64,000 nt of DNA from Tanytarsus gracilentus (Eukaryota; Arthropoda; Insecta; Diptera; Chironomidae). The translations under genes and the position numbers were made by a program. The notes beneath the pieces were generated by a model. That model worked only from the letters and a program-made list of their open reading frames with translations. It was not told the origin of the DNA and made no database searches. This document shows positions 45,989-59,621 of the stretch, piece by piece. Location of the stretch: the NCBI GenBank assembly GCA_038502055.1, contig JAXRKN010000044.1, positions 11,863,501-11,927,500 of the forward strand, read 5' to 3'. Within the stretch, counting starts at the first letter, position 1, and each line of letters begins with the position of its first letter.

Positions 45989-46485
45989 GATGTCTTAAAT
46001 TTTTTTTCGATTATTTCTTTTCCAAGTAAACACTCAAACTAAATAAATTTTCACAATTGGCTCAAATTTTATACGATCTCAAGTAAATTCATCATTTATC
46101 CAAATCACGGATTACAAACTGTAGGTGGGAAATTGTTGATGGTGCGATCAGCATAAAAATTAATCGATCGGAAGTTAAAAATTCGCACGTTATTACTTCA
46201 TCACCCAAATTTCCTAAAACTCTAGTAAACCAGTCCCATAAACATTTTTTGGGATTAATTAAAATTATATTCGGGCCAACTCAACACGATGAAAATAAAT
46301 TAAGTTGATAAATTTAAAAGGAAAATCAAAATTCCCGCCAAAATGTTTTCAGGAAACCCGATCAACGACGAAAACCTGTACTACTCGAACAAATTTCAAA
46401 TTTAAATTTCCAAACCGCTAAAAACACACAGTTTTAATTAATTTTGGTTTTTTAGCGATAATATTGTAATTTAAACACTATAATT
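45989..46485. promoter_or_regulatory. Divergent intergenic region upstream of rod
   Basis: About 500 bases between the divergent starts of the Trp/His-rich protein and rough deal; should contain both promoters. No clear TATA or initiator assignment made. Confidence 0.4.
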
Positions 46486-49400
46486 ATGTGGAATAAAATT
46501 GAAGAGTCTGTGAGTGAGGATGAAACGCTTGGAAGTTCATTTTTCACCAATGGTTTGTTCAAAATTTCAAATGAGAAAAAGGTGAGAGAATAAAAATACG
46601 CTAAAAAGATCCAGATAGTATAAATTATTAATTATAGAGCGAGAAAAATCCAACTGTATTGTCGCTGTTGCAAAACAAGAGACTTATTGTGGCAGTAAAC
46701 ACTAGTTTGATTCTGCTTGAGGATTGCAATTCGACCTGCAAGTTTATTGCGTTTGGAGCGGAAATCGACTGTTTTGCTGTATCTCCGAGTGGTGATTACG
46801 TTGTTTGCTGCTTAAGTGATGGAAATATTCAAGGAATTCATATCAAAGGACTTCCCCTCTTCAATCAGTAAGTTCAGAAGTCGCTCAAAAAAAATTATTT
46901 TAAAATTTCACTCTATCTTCAGAATCATTCGAGAGGAGGACATTGCCGGCGATGGAAGACGTGTGTTTGTTGATATTCAAATAGATGTCCATGGAACGTT
47001 CTTCATTTTATGCTCAAATGGTTCAATTTACGAAATGCCAAGTATTAATGATCACGAGTTAGAGTCGAATATGAGTGCTAATTTTGAAGACTCCACCACC
47101 GTTGTTAATCAAACGGCCGTGTTTTCTCCTTCACTGGATCGTATTAGCTCAACGAAAATTAGCTCGAAAATTCAAGCATTTTGTCATGTAACAACGATTT
47201 CAGGAAATGGTTTCATTATTAGCTGCGCTGACTGTATGGTGATGATTATCGATGGCTATGCAAACAAAATTAAGTATCCCGATGGATGTGGAGCTGTTTT
47301 GAAGATTCTTAATCTTGGCAGTTTTATCTTGGGTCTCACTGAGAACGGCTCACTAATAGAAATTTGTGCATATACACAAGTATTGAGGACACTTGATCAG
47401 CCGGAAGCTATGCATATTAACGATATTCGTATCGTTTTGTCTAATGAGGAAATTATTGAGCTTTTGACCATCTCAAAGACTCCCAACGAGGAGTGCAAGT
47501 TGGAAGTTATTGAATTCCCATCGTTCAAAACAAAAAGTGAGATGAGTTTACCGGCAAATTCGTGGATTGTTTCGCAAGCAAGGACGGGTGCAAACATGTA
47601 CTTTCTCGAAGGCTATTTAAATGAGAATAATTTTGTTCAAACGATTGAAATTAAGAGTATCACCGATACAGATCCAGAGCAGCGATTTGCAAAGCTTCTC
47701 ATGCGCGGTCAATTCGATGAGGCTGAAGAATTTGCAAAGACATGTGACTTGAGCTTGGAGCCGCTGCATAAGATGAAAGTTCGCAAGACACTCGTTGGGC
47801 TCTCAGCACTGCGCAATTTGGAGCTTATTGAAGAGAAATTTAATGTTTTAATGAGTCAGTTGCCATTGATTGAAGATGGAGCATTTCTTGTGGCATTGAG
47901 AACCTCCGCTATTCCAGACCGAAGCTGTCTTACAAAGTTCCTCGAATATATTTTAAAGAATATCAACACTAACAATTTCCCCGAGGAAACAAATGAGATA
48001 AATGAATTGCTATTAAGATTGGAGACACTCCGATTGATCGATCCCGATGACACAAATATGCGATGGTAATTATCCTAATTTTTTTAAAATAATAATTATA
48101 GTTTATATGTGATGACAGGCAGAAGTTCCTTGAAGAGCGTGACATGCAAAAGGCAGCTACAGAATATTTCAAGACTGATGTGCTTCTATCGTGTCTTGTT
48201 TGGTCACGACATGCGTCATCTATTATTCCCAATATGAACCTGCAGACATTCTATGCATGGCTCTCGAAGATGCCAAATACTCTCGAGCCCTTTCAAATTA
48301 TTCAATGGCTGAAGCATTTCGTACCTTCTTTCCTGCAAGCATATCCGGAAGAGACGACAAAACTCGTTGATTGGTGCTTAGAGCGAACAAGAGCTCTTCA
48401 ATTCTCGACTGCATGGCCTGAAATTGGTCTCGAATTTATCAACAACATTAATGTTATCCTCAAGGAGATGAAGTTTATGATTGTCGACATTAAGCGATCG
48501 TATCATTGCAATATCGAGAAAGTTCAGAAATTAATAAACACACTCGAGGAAATGGTGGTGTTGAAGCAGACATATCACTTGATTGTCTCATTGGATGATT
48601 ATTGTCGTCATTCTATCGAGGAAACAGCTTTTAAGCTCCTCCAAAGAATTCAAATTATGAACCTTGCCAAGATGGTCAACGACTTTTTATATCCAATTTT
48701 CATGGAGCGTGGAATTGTTCTCGAAGAAACAATTGTTCGATACATCAATTTTCTTGCGAACAACAAAAATCTCGGCTTTTGGCAAGATCGAGCTGTGTTA
48801 GCGATTAATTTGCTTAACAATGAAGAAAATCGCCTGAATTGTGCGTTACTCATCCTCAAAGTTTCACCTGTACCATGGTCGGATGTTGTAATGCCACTCG
48901 CAAAATTTGGGACAACCAGCAGTCATCCTATTGCAAACTCAATACTCATTGAATTCAAATCTCAAGCAATTAAGATTATTAAAATTAAATATGGATGGCC
49001 AGTCGACTACTTTGACTTCCAACAAGATCGTATTCAACTCGTTCATCGTATAATTAAGATGAACAATCAGGAAATGATTAGTGACGTTAAAACACTGATA
49101 GAGACCTCACCCGATATCACTGAAGACGCATTCTTTTATCTCATTAATCGTCTCGTTGAGCTGGGAAAGTTGGAAGAAGTTTCAGATGTCGTCGTAAACT
49201 TAAAAAGTGAACAAGAGCCGCGAACAATTATCTTGAAGTGCATTGAGACTTTTCTTCAACTCCTCGATGATGAATTCATTGAAAGTGAGAGCATTCCACA
49301 CTATATCGAAGCTTTCAAGTTTCTCATACCTCGCCTAAAGCAACATGTCGATGATTTTAAATTTCGTTTTGAATATAATCGAATTGAAATGATTAAAAAT

Positions 49401-52400
49401 GTCTTGCAATTGAGAGATGGACTTGGAATGAAAATTAAGTGAGTTTAAATATGTGTAATTTTGTACTATAATTAATTTCATTTATTTCAATAGATTTGAA
49501 GACCTCCAAAAGAAATCTGAGGAGAAATTAAACGAAGCTATTACCATTCTCGTCAATGAAATTCAATCTTCTAAGTCTGTCGGTGAAATTTGGAAGAAAG
49601 CTGATTTAATTTCACAATGTTTCGGCCTCATCACGCTAAAAGTTTACAATTTGATTTGCGGGAAACTTAACAACGTGTTCATAACTTGCCATCTCGTTGA
49701 AGCTTTCTGTAATTTTACAGACTTGATAAGTGATAAGAAGGAAATTGAAAGTGCATTTGAGTTATCTGTTTTGATGCTTTCGCAGCAAATTACTCAATTA
49801 GAGAATAACGCCTTTGATCTCAATGCACAGCCATGGGATCCTCTTGCATTTCCGCTCGCTTTCGAATTGCTGACAAAATGTCTCAATCAATTTGACTCGA
49901 CACTTCACAGGCCAATAATGGACTTGATCCATTGGATTGAGGTTGTACGCCGTTACTATCCTCGCAATGTTTTGCAATTAACAGCTGACGAGAGAAAAAT
50001 TGACTCGAGTGTCTTCATGTCAAAAATGAATGGTCACTCGAATGGACATTCTAATGGCGGAAATCGCAGAGAGTCACTTTCAATTTTCGATCAATTCAGT
50101 GACGATCGACACTCGGCACCAACGGTCGTGACAAAGACGGTAAGTTTTATAAAGAATTAAAAAATAATTTAATCTATTTATTTTAAATCTAGCATTTACA
50201 AACCGATGAGAATCTTAAGCCTATTTTGGAATGTGTCTGCAATGCACTGAAAGTTATTACATTTGTCATCAGCAGCAAAAAACATCCGTATAAGCTCTTT
50301 GAAAAGTATTTGCAACAGGATGAAGTTCAACAACTAAAGGATAATTTCACGAGATCTCTTGAAAGTATTCTCAAGCAGAAGCTCAACATGTCGGCATTTA
50401 TAATTATGCAATTCATAATTTCTCATCAGGAAAGTTCAAAGATTGTTCTTTTACCGCCTTTCCATGTCTCCAATGTGAGTTAAATTAATTTTTATTTGTC
50501 ACTTTTCTAAAATAATTCAATCGATAGATTAAGCAAAAAATCATCAAGTACATGCTCAGTCAAAAGAATCCCGAGTACATTGATGCTTTTATTATTTTGC
50601 GCTCTGAAGAAAAACAACTCGAATGTCTCGAATATCTCAAACAAAATCTCAAGAATAACTCGCAGCGAATTGCTTTCTCGACATTTTCGGAAATGTACAA
50701 CCAGTATAAGAAAAACAACGAGTATGTGGTTGATCGAGAGGCACGACTCAAACTCTACTACTATTCTGAATTGTGTAAACAATATCCCAACATACGTGCG
50801 CCCACAAATATGGACTCGATTGAGATTGACGAGTTTCTTAAAGATCTCGAGAAGAGACAACTTAGCATTGAGCTTTTGAAAAAGCTCTGCAAGGACTTTG
50901 GTTGGAACTATCAGAAGAAACTCGTTCAACAAATCAAGATTGTGCTTAGAAGTCAAAAACTTGAGTTTGAAGTTATAACCAATCAATTTGGAAAGGAAGA
51001 AGTGGTGATCAAGTCGAGTGTTGAGGCAATCAAGAAGTTATGTATGCCTTACATCACCGAAATTACCGATATGGATTATTTTGCGTCGGAACTCGAGAAA
51101 TTCTTCATCGATGAGATTAATGTATATTTTTATGAGGTTTATCTCGCCGTCATAGATTTGATTGAAAATTTGAAGGAAATTTCAACTTACTACATCTTTT
51201 ACCGCACTATTTTATTGCTGCTGAAATTAAATTTAACTTTCAAGCGTCGATCAATTGAATCCGAGGAGCATGACTATTGGAGTAAGAATTATGCAGCCGA
51301 AGGTGTTTTACCTGCAATTTCAAACTATCGTTTGCCATTTACTCTCATTATTAAATTTGGCCTCGAGAACATTATCGGAAAGGACCTCAATGTGGAAACA
51401 TTTGAAATTTATTATCCACTCATTAAAATGCACGCTGAACTTTTCTCTAAATCTCAATCGGACATTTATGATCGCATTGAAGTGTGTTCAGTTTATGCAG
51501 CGAAAAATTCTGTTCAAGAACTTCAATTACAAACAGACGCGACAACTAACAACTGGAATTTAAAGCCACGAAATAATGCGTTTTTGCAAGCTGTTCTTCG
51601 AATGGTGAACTTCCTTCAGAACAAATATAAAATTTTGGCCACAATGTATTTCATCATGAATAATACACCACGAGGATGTGATCAAATGGAAGCGGCACAT
51701 GAATGCTACAAATATGCCCTCTGCCATGAGCAGGATCTCCTTGGAAACCCGAAATATTTGGATCTTGTGGAAAAAGTAAAGGTAAAATATCCACTGCTCA
51801 AGACTCAACACTTGCTGTATCTCTATGGTGTCTATACTGATGCATTGATGCAGCTAATCGACAATCCACAAGCCCTTATTAATGCACTCTATCATCATGA
51901 GTCTATTTTAACATCGCAAAAGAAGGAAATTAATAAGCTCTGCAGTGAACTTGCCGATCTACACAACATTGACTTGTTGTCATTGCAAAATAAATTGCTC
52001 CAAAATTGGCTCGCTTTTGCATCAACATCGCTGAACAATGATATCGGTGATGGCAATGAGACTGTCTATGAAGATTTTATGGGACGTGATGCGAATGAAG
52101 AGAACCCACATGTTAGTGACGAAAATGTTATCCGAGCGTATTATATTTTGAGGAGCTGGAATAATGTCGCAGCATTAGATTTCCTCGCAAGTGAACTAAA
52201 CTCGGCAGCACCAAGTGCTGAAAATCAAATGCAACTCTATGAATGCTTCGCTAAGCTAATGAATGAGAACTCTCTTAATTATATGGAAACGGTCGATGCT
52301 AATAGCTATCTTCATACGCGTGTCTGTCACAACTTGAAAGGACTAGGTATTTCATTGACACCAAGCAATTTCCAAACATGCAATAAAGTTGAGTTAATCA

Positions 52401-53003
52401 AGAAAATTTGGACGGCTCACTACAACAGCACGAAAGGCTTGGAGGTGATGGCATTAATTTGTTTAAGCTACGAAATTCATATTCCCCAAATTTGGAATGG
52501 TATTCTCAAGCAGATGGTCGTGCATAAGATGGTAAATTTTAATTATTTTCTTCGAATTAAAAGTTTTATAATGTTTATTTATTTAAAAGGCCAATCATCT
52601 CTCGATTCTCGTTGAGATTTTATCGACAAAGACAAAACTCCTCCATCTAACAAACTTGAAGTTGGCTTGGGAATTTGTCATTCAAGATCCGTTCGTTCAC
52701 GCCAGCAAGGTACAAAACTTTGAGAATGATCTTCACATTGTCAAGGCTTTTATTTCTCTCCAAAAATGTCCAATATCCACATTCCTTAATCTCACTGGAT
52801 TTGCTGAGAAATGCATGCTGCTAGGACGTCCTCATATGGCTGCAATCTTCATCGCGTATGCAAAGGAGAATGATCGCGAAAAAATTGCAAAGATGCTTGC
52901 AGATTGCGACAAACGAGAACTAAAGAAGAGAATTGATGAGCTCGAAGAATTTGGGATCGCACCAGTCATTATTAAAGCAGTCATTAACGTTTTGCAATTG
53001 TAA
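46486..53003 (+). CDS. rod: Rough deal (KNTC1), RZZ kinetochore complex subunit
   Basis: Rod/KNTC1 is the large subunit of the Rod-Zw10-Zwilch complex, which forms the kinetochore corona, recruits dynein-Spindly and Mad1-Mad2, and controls the spindle checkpoint. Eight exons: 46486-46581, 46638-46867, 46923-48065, 48119-49438, 49494-50139, 50193-50474, 50528-52531 and 52590-53003, 2044 residues, close to the ~2090 of Drosophila Rod. It begins MWNKIEESVSEDE, similar to the KNTC1 start. The first ~400 residues are a beta-propeller region (LIVAVNTSLILLED, VSPSGDYVVC). A long alpha-solenoid follows, with the Rod_C domain and a C-terminal part containing LSYEIHIPQIWNGILKQM, the counterpart of a conserved KNTC1 segment. 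The last exon ends VIIKAVINVLQL. Single-copy housekeeping gene. A polyadenylation hexamer lies at 53056. Confidence 0.95.
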
Positions 53004-53817
53004 TTGTTATATTATTAATTTTTTTATGTAATTTATTCACTTAATTAATATGATGAATAAAAATTAATTAAGCTGTAATTAAAATTATGGAATAGGCTTT
53101 TAAATTTTATATCTTTATTCGTTTTGTTTCTTCAAAAATTGAGATTATAATGTTGATGTTTTTTATTTCTTGATATGCCAATTAATATTTTAACATTCAC
53201 TTAAAATAAACATAATTAATGTGTTTCTGATACAATAAGTAGAATTATAATTTTGGTCTAAAAAAGCCTTTTCAATTTTCTCATGTCAGTTTGCAGCTTG
53301 AAGCATTTTTTTCATGTTATAAATTAGTTAAAGCATATTTTGTCTCTCAATTATTGAGAGGACACAATAAAGTGTGTTCATGGCAGCAAATGATTCAAAA
53401 TGATTAATTTGTCTCATATGTTTTCGCATGATAATTTTACTCTTTTTTTTCATAAGCCTCTGACGTCCTGGAGTATATGTTTTTCTCATAAGTTTCTACT
53501 TTTTTATCATAAATATTATGTATATGCAGATAAATGAGCATCGAGTGGTGACACAATTTATTTCGATGATTCTAATTTTTGATATTGATGAAAACTAAGT
53601 TAAATTTAATTTCTAGCTGCACAATATTTCAGTGGTCTAAAATCGCATTACAGAATCATTTAAATATTTATGTGTGTTGGTAGAAAAGAGCTATAGGAAT
53701 CATGTTTGTCTGCATAGAGTAGTAATACTTTCATCATCTAAATTCTAATTCACATTTATAACTTTTTATTGTATATTTTTCGTATCAATTTTTACTGTTT
53801 TTTTTTGGTCATAGATT
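53004..53817. other. Convergent intergenic region between rod and RalGPS
   Basis: Holds the 3' untranslated ends of both genes. AT-rich; no gene or RNA recognised. Confidence 0.45.
53056..53061 (+). terminator. rod: Likely polyadenylation signal of rod
   Basis: AATAAA about 50 bases after the stop codon, in an AT-rich 3' region. Confidence 0.5.
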
Positions 53818-56800
53818 CTATTCAAAAGTCATGAGATTCGTTGGCAAAGGAGGCCGTGTGATTTTTTGAAGTGCTTTTAGCCATGCAATTGTTAGGTCAT
53901 GTGAGCTGCAGCGGAATTTATAAACCGTTCCGATGCTCGAATTTATCAACTGAAATGTGTTGGTTTGCGATGAATTATCAGTCAATTCTACAGTCCAGCC
54001 GTTGAGAATTGACACGACCTTGCATGGTTCACGTTTAAAGTCAGATCTTTCGCTCCTAAATAATAGAGAGTTTAATAAAAATCAATTTGAATATATATTT
54101 TTGATTAATTACCCTTTGAATGATTTTGGTGGAAAGTAGACGAGACTGTTTGCCCAAATTTGAAGCCAATATCGCTGCCATGAAGCAACTGTTGGTTTAC
54201 GGTAATCTTTTAAAACAGTCTTCCGTCTAACACATCCTTGGAAGCTTGCCGAAACGCTTTCGAGTGGCGAATCTAAATTATTTATTATTGAGCTCTCGCT
54301 TTCATCATAGGCAATTATATCCTCGGAACTGCCCGTCGATATTGCATCACTATTGTGGGGTAAATGTATCGAACTATGTTGATTACTCGATGTCGTTGCA
54401 TTGTCCTCAAGTACCGAGTCATCGATGAGATTAAAATTTCTCGAGTGATTGAAAGATTCGTTCCGTTGAATTGAAATCTGACTGCTTATTTTATGAAAAA
54501 TGCTATAAATAAAATATTTTAAAGCGAGAATTAATAAGAATATAAATTTAAAACCTAAAAAAAATTATTTCGAAAAGTCATGAGAGTACAATTTGATAAT
54601 TTTGATTCATTTGAAAACGGAAATTCAATTATGACATTCAAAAAATTTATTTTAAGAATATGTTCTCATAACTTTTCGCAGTTATGTTACAATGAAAGCG
54701 GTTATACAAAAAAAGGATAAGGAAAGTGCATAAGGAAACCCCCAGAACAACATAAAAAAAAAGATTGTGGGTGAAAATTAATTATGAAAAGTTGTGCAAG
54801 AAATAATAAATTAGCCAGAAATTGAGATTTCTGTTTTTGATAGGAGAGAAAAAAGATTAAAATAAGCATAAAAAGAAGGCAAGAAAGAATAAGTTGTGAA
54901 AATTTGTCATTTTTACGTGTGTGAAACTCACCGACAAGAGCTACATCTACTACCAGCAGATAAAGTGATCAACGTTGCATTTTTGCAATTACAATTTTGA
55001 TTTTTGTGATTCTCATAGTTTCGCGGTAGACTTGCACTTCGATATCTTTTATTTTAAAATGGGCAATTTATTTTTGCAAAATACAAAGGAGAATTTTGAT
55101 GGTGGATGGAATTTGATGATGATGAAGAAGATAGATTGGGAATAAACAGAGATAATGCAAAAATATTCAATATGTTAAAGTTATTTACATAAAAAATATT
55201 TAAAATCACTCAAAAACATCTCATTTTTTTTCTCGCAAAAATGTCTCAATCACAAATGAATTCATTTTTGCCTACATCAAACACAAAAATTACTTTGTTG
55301 AGATGCTGTGGGCTGGTCGTAAATTATGTCATAAAATAATTTTAGAACTTAAAAGTTTCTTTCATTATTTTTTGCATGTCATAATTCACAAAACCAACCC
55401 TCAAAGAAAATGTGTTAAAAAAGTAATAAATGAATTTCACTCATCGAAAAAATAATATTTAACTTGAGTGAGAGACAATGAGTTACATGTAAGAATAAAA
55501 TAATAGTGTATCGTGAAAACAATAATAGACAATACTCACTTTGATCCCAAACTCTGTGTTTTTCGATGTCCGAGTGAGAATTTTGTTGACTGTCCCGCAT
55601 TCAATCGCATTGAACTCGATTTTGCCGGCGACACATTTAACGATGCAATGCCCGATTCGAGATTACAGAAGCTATTTGCACCTTGATTCATGAGAGCTGC
55701 CGTTGATGGTACCGCGATTGTGTTCGATGTATCATTTTTCTTTGGTGGTGGTTCAAGCTTTAGTGATTTTCTAAAAATAAAAGTAATCATTTTAGTCAAT
55801 TAACTCCTCCATCATGCCTCAGCCTACACTCACTTGTACTGCTCATCTTCAAAAATATTCTGCAACTCCTCGATGTAACGCAAAGATTGAATATATTTAC
55901 GTGTTCGCTCAACCACTGGTATGTACGAATAATCGGAATTCTGATAGATTGAAATCACACGTAAAATATTATTCATTCGAATCTCACGCTGCTCCGGCTC
56001 TGCAATGCTATTTTTCGTGCTCGGATGAGCTAAATCGATGTAGATGAGGTCGGTTAGATAGACACCGAGATATGGGATTGTAGGAAGTGTTAGTCTATCA
56101 CAAATCTCCCGTAAATTTGCCCAATTATTGTCTTCCTTGAAGATATCGGCTAGCTTCTCGAATGCCTGTCGATCTTTCTTCGAAACACACGACCACGTTT
56201 TGTCGAGTCGATGAACACTCGCCGATTTGAGGGCTGATGTGACGGCAAATAATGAATGTAAATTGTTCAGTTCCAAGAGTCGCTTTCCAAGCTTAATAAA
56301 GTGTGTAATAACTTCCGCTCTCTCCTTCTGACTCGATCCATTGAGAATTTCTTGTACAGTCCAGAAGCTCGTGTGATTAAATCGTCGTGTAAATGCGACA
56401 ATATTTGGCGTTACAATTCCCTTGTTTTTTTTCGTCCATGCGCAGCTTGTCAGCTCATCCATCGTTATTTTCTGAAATGTATCCTTGTCGAGGAGGGTAA
56501 TTTGTTGAGCGAGTTCCTCAGGCGGAATTCTTAAGGCGCTCAGAACAATATCATCGAGGTGGTCATGCATCGAGGAGTTTGGTGGCAAACTATGAGATTT
56601 ATTCGCATTGACTTGTGGCACACCCAAGCATTGATTAGTGAAGCCAACGACTACCGTTTGAAGTTCATTTGCATTCATCGACCCAATCGAATTTTTCTTT
56701 TTGATTTTCAATTTTGCCGCTTTCTTCGCACTGCTCGTTAACTTTTCCTCCTTCGAACTGCAAGACTTTTCATTTATACTCGTGTAGTTAATGCTCTTCG

Positions 56801-56957
56801 ATGATTTATCCTTTCTGGGTGGTGAATCACATCCTTCTCGGAGTTGTCTATAGTAAGCGTTATCATCGTTACACTTCTCACTGTAGCGTAAACTATCGGA
56901 TGATAAATCTCGCGCCATCATCGGCATTAAAATTGAAGCTTCACCAATTGGCTCCAT
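53818..56957 (-). CDS. RalGPS: RalGPS: Ral guanine-nucleotide exchange factor with PH domain
   Basis: Ras-independent Ral exchange factor (RALGPS1/2 type). Exons 55834-56957, 55540-55770, 54932-55045, 54113-54502 and 53818-54055, 698 residues. Residues ~1-130 are a Ser/Lys-rich extension. The CDC25/RasGEF catalytic domain spans about 135-370 (PPEELAQQITLLDKDTFQKI, AFTRRFNHTSFWTVQEIL, LELNNLHSLFAVTSALKSA, IPYLGVYLTDLIYIDLAHPS). A low-complexity linker contains PPPKK. A C-terminal PH domain runs from about residue 575 (VRRKTVLKDYRKPTVASWQR) to the end. The last residues, PTNLMTFE, match the vertebrate RALGPS C-terminus. It should activate Ral at membranes via the PH domain. The start is the ATG of MEPIGEAS; a 5' untranslated exon probably lies upstream of 56990. 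Convergent with rod. Confidence 0.94.
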
Positions 56958-59621
56958 TTATTTGCGCTTAATTAATGAAGTGGAGCAACTGAAATGAGAG
57001 AAATAAAACTTTAATAAAGTACATTGCAAAACAAAGGATTGTTACTTATTGAGTTATTTCCTGGAAGTTTGATTACTCTTTAATTGATTTTAATTTTCAA
57101 ACTAAATACTCCTTATTCATTGAAATGAATTGTCGTAAACTTCAAATAAAATGAAATTTTCAGCATATTTTTTTCGTCGACTGGATGTCAAGTTTATGAC
57201 CCAATTCATTTAAATTAATTAAGCGATTCACAAAAAAGAACATAAACATGTTTTTAATGACTTTCAAGTTCATGTTTTGTAATCAGAGAGTCGAGACTTG
57301 AGATATAATAAACGTAAAAAAAAATATTTTAATAATTCGATATGTCAATTTTTAAATTTGTAAATTAGTCACAAAATTTTACAACCGACCCACGTCATAA
57401 TAATCACTCGATGATGTGCAACATCATCACAAAAAAATAATGTTTTCATGAAAATAATAGAAGCATGTAATTCTGGCGTAATTCAATCGCTCAATCACGT
57501 TCTCAATTACAATCTTTGCAGTTTTGAGTGACACCAAGCTGCCACTTTTATTATCAGAGAAAAACGAGAGCTATTGAGGAGGATTTAATTGTGTCACATT
57601 AGCATCACTGTGGAAAACTTAGCACGACACCGCCATAATTCTTTTTGATGGAAAATTAAATTACTTGAGCACGTGTGACAGAGTGAAAATTCTTTCTGTT
57701 TCGCGCGCGCGGTTTCAGCCATCGACCGTCACAATGCGATTTTAATTAGTTTATAAATCTCGCATGAACAGACAATTTTTCGCAAACGAGACAAATGATG
57801 AAGAAAATTTATTTGTACAAGGTTAATCATTTGCGCCACTTGAAATCTCGTTTTTCAAATTTTTGAAGAAAAAAAAAGAGAGAAGATAAATTCAAGATCA
57901 CCATCTTTAGCTCAATTAAAAAGTGGGAGTCATTTATTTATCTCTCATCGCGAAAAAGAAACATTGCATATAGGTAGGTGAGGAAGAAGAAAATATTTTA
58001 AAAACAGAAAAATTTCATTCATTAAATTGTATGTGAGAGGTGTTTGGTGATGTCATAAACAGAAGGAAAATTTTCCATTACGTAAATTCTCGACTCTCCA
58101 AAAACATTTTTTAATTTTTTTCAAGTCGCTTTCGGAGAGGAAATTCTTTAACGCTTTTTTTATGCGATTTGGAAAATTTTTGCTCTGGCAGTAAAGTTTG
58201 ATCGATATATATTGCGATGAATCATTCGTTTGACACGGGAAAGAGCACTTCTTGATGACTCCAATTGATTTCAATTAATTTCGATTGCATGTTTAGACTA
58301 TGAGCGACACTTTCAGTTTTCATCGTGCATGTATGGAGGCATGTCAAAGACATTATCGCGGTATTAAATCAATATATAAATATATATGCAACAAGAATGA
58401 GAGTGTAAGTAATTGACCCACATGAATGTTAGAAGTCGCTTTGAGTCACGTTTTATGCCAAACTACCAAGTCAATGCACGCGAAAGTGCCAAACGAACTA
58501 TATTAGGAGAAAAGAAGAAGGAGAGGAAGAAAAAATTTCTTCTAACGTTGGAGAGATGCGCGACGTAAAATGTTTATTATTCTACGAGAGTTATAAAGTA
58601 ATCGCTCGGGGAGAAACTATACAGATGTTCAATTATGATTGGCTTTATAATTTATTATGCGAAAATCCCGTAAAATTGACGTCAATAAGAGGGAAGATGA
58701 TCAAGAGAGTGCTTAAGAATCATGTGCATACTTTTAAAAAAATGATACTAATCGGAGAAGATCAATTTTAAAGCGGTAATTAACTCATTCGCTAGCCACA
58801 CACCACCCGGCGCTTCTCCAATTTGCTTCTTTTTATTATCGCTTTACTTTTAATTTAAAATTTTCACAACGCTTCAACACACACCACCACTTGCAATATC
58901 GTTTGAAAAAAATAGAAATTAAATTACTGCCTTTTGCAAAATCGAAATCGAAAGTTTAATTTTTGCTGCATTTTTCTGTTCGCTTCACTTTTTTATTCTT
59001 ATCACAATTTTGATATTCTCAATGCTATGCATTGTGTCGTCGTCGAGTAATCTAAACATTTAATACAAGTTAATGAATACAATGTCGAGCGTATGTGTGC
59101 TCGTCACTTTTTGAAGAATTTGAATTCTTTGAGAATTATTTCATATATTTGATGGGTGATAAGGAATGAAGGCATCTGCTGACTCGAAGTGATTTGATTT
59201 AGGGTTCAAGGAAATTTCAGTGGTTGTAAATTTTTCGAGAGGCTCACTTTATGGGTATTGAAAATGTTATTTTGTTTAATGTGTTTGAAGAAGAAATTTT
59301 AATAGCATGACTCATAGCTTAGTTCAAAAATATTTAAACGTGTGTTTTATGTAAAAGTCATTGAGCCTCAAAAAGTATTTAATTTGAATACAACTTTATA
59401 AATTTTTAAGAAAGCTTTTTTATAAAATGTTCAAATTTTTTTTGTAAATGAAAAATTCTCCAATTTCCCCCGTCAAAGCTTTATAATGCGATAAAAAAAC
59501 GGAAAACCTCATCTCATGCTCTTCTTCCTCGTTGGAATCAGCTGCGAAAATTCTTTCAATGCCATTTCACTTTCAAAATCACAAATGCGATTCAAATAAA
59601 TAGAAAAAAAATGTTTCAAAA
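56958..59621. other. Upstream region of RalGPS, non-coding
   Basis: About 2.7 kb of AT-rich DNA probably containing RalGPS 5' untranslated exons and promoter. Short open frames at 58053-58274 and 58556-58771 have no family resemblance and are not supported as genes. Confidence 0.4.

Noticed and set aside
50552..50986. Overlapping frames on both strands inside rod exon 7
   Set aside because: Shadows of the rod reading frame, which has family homology.
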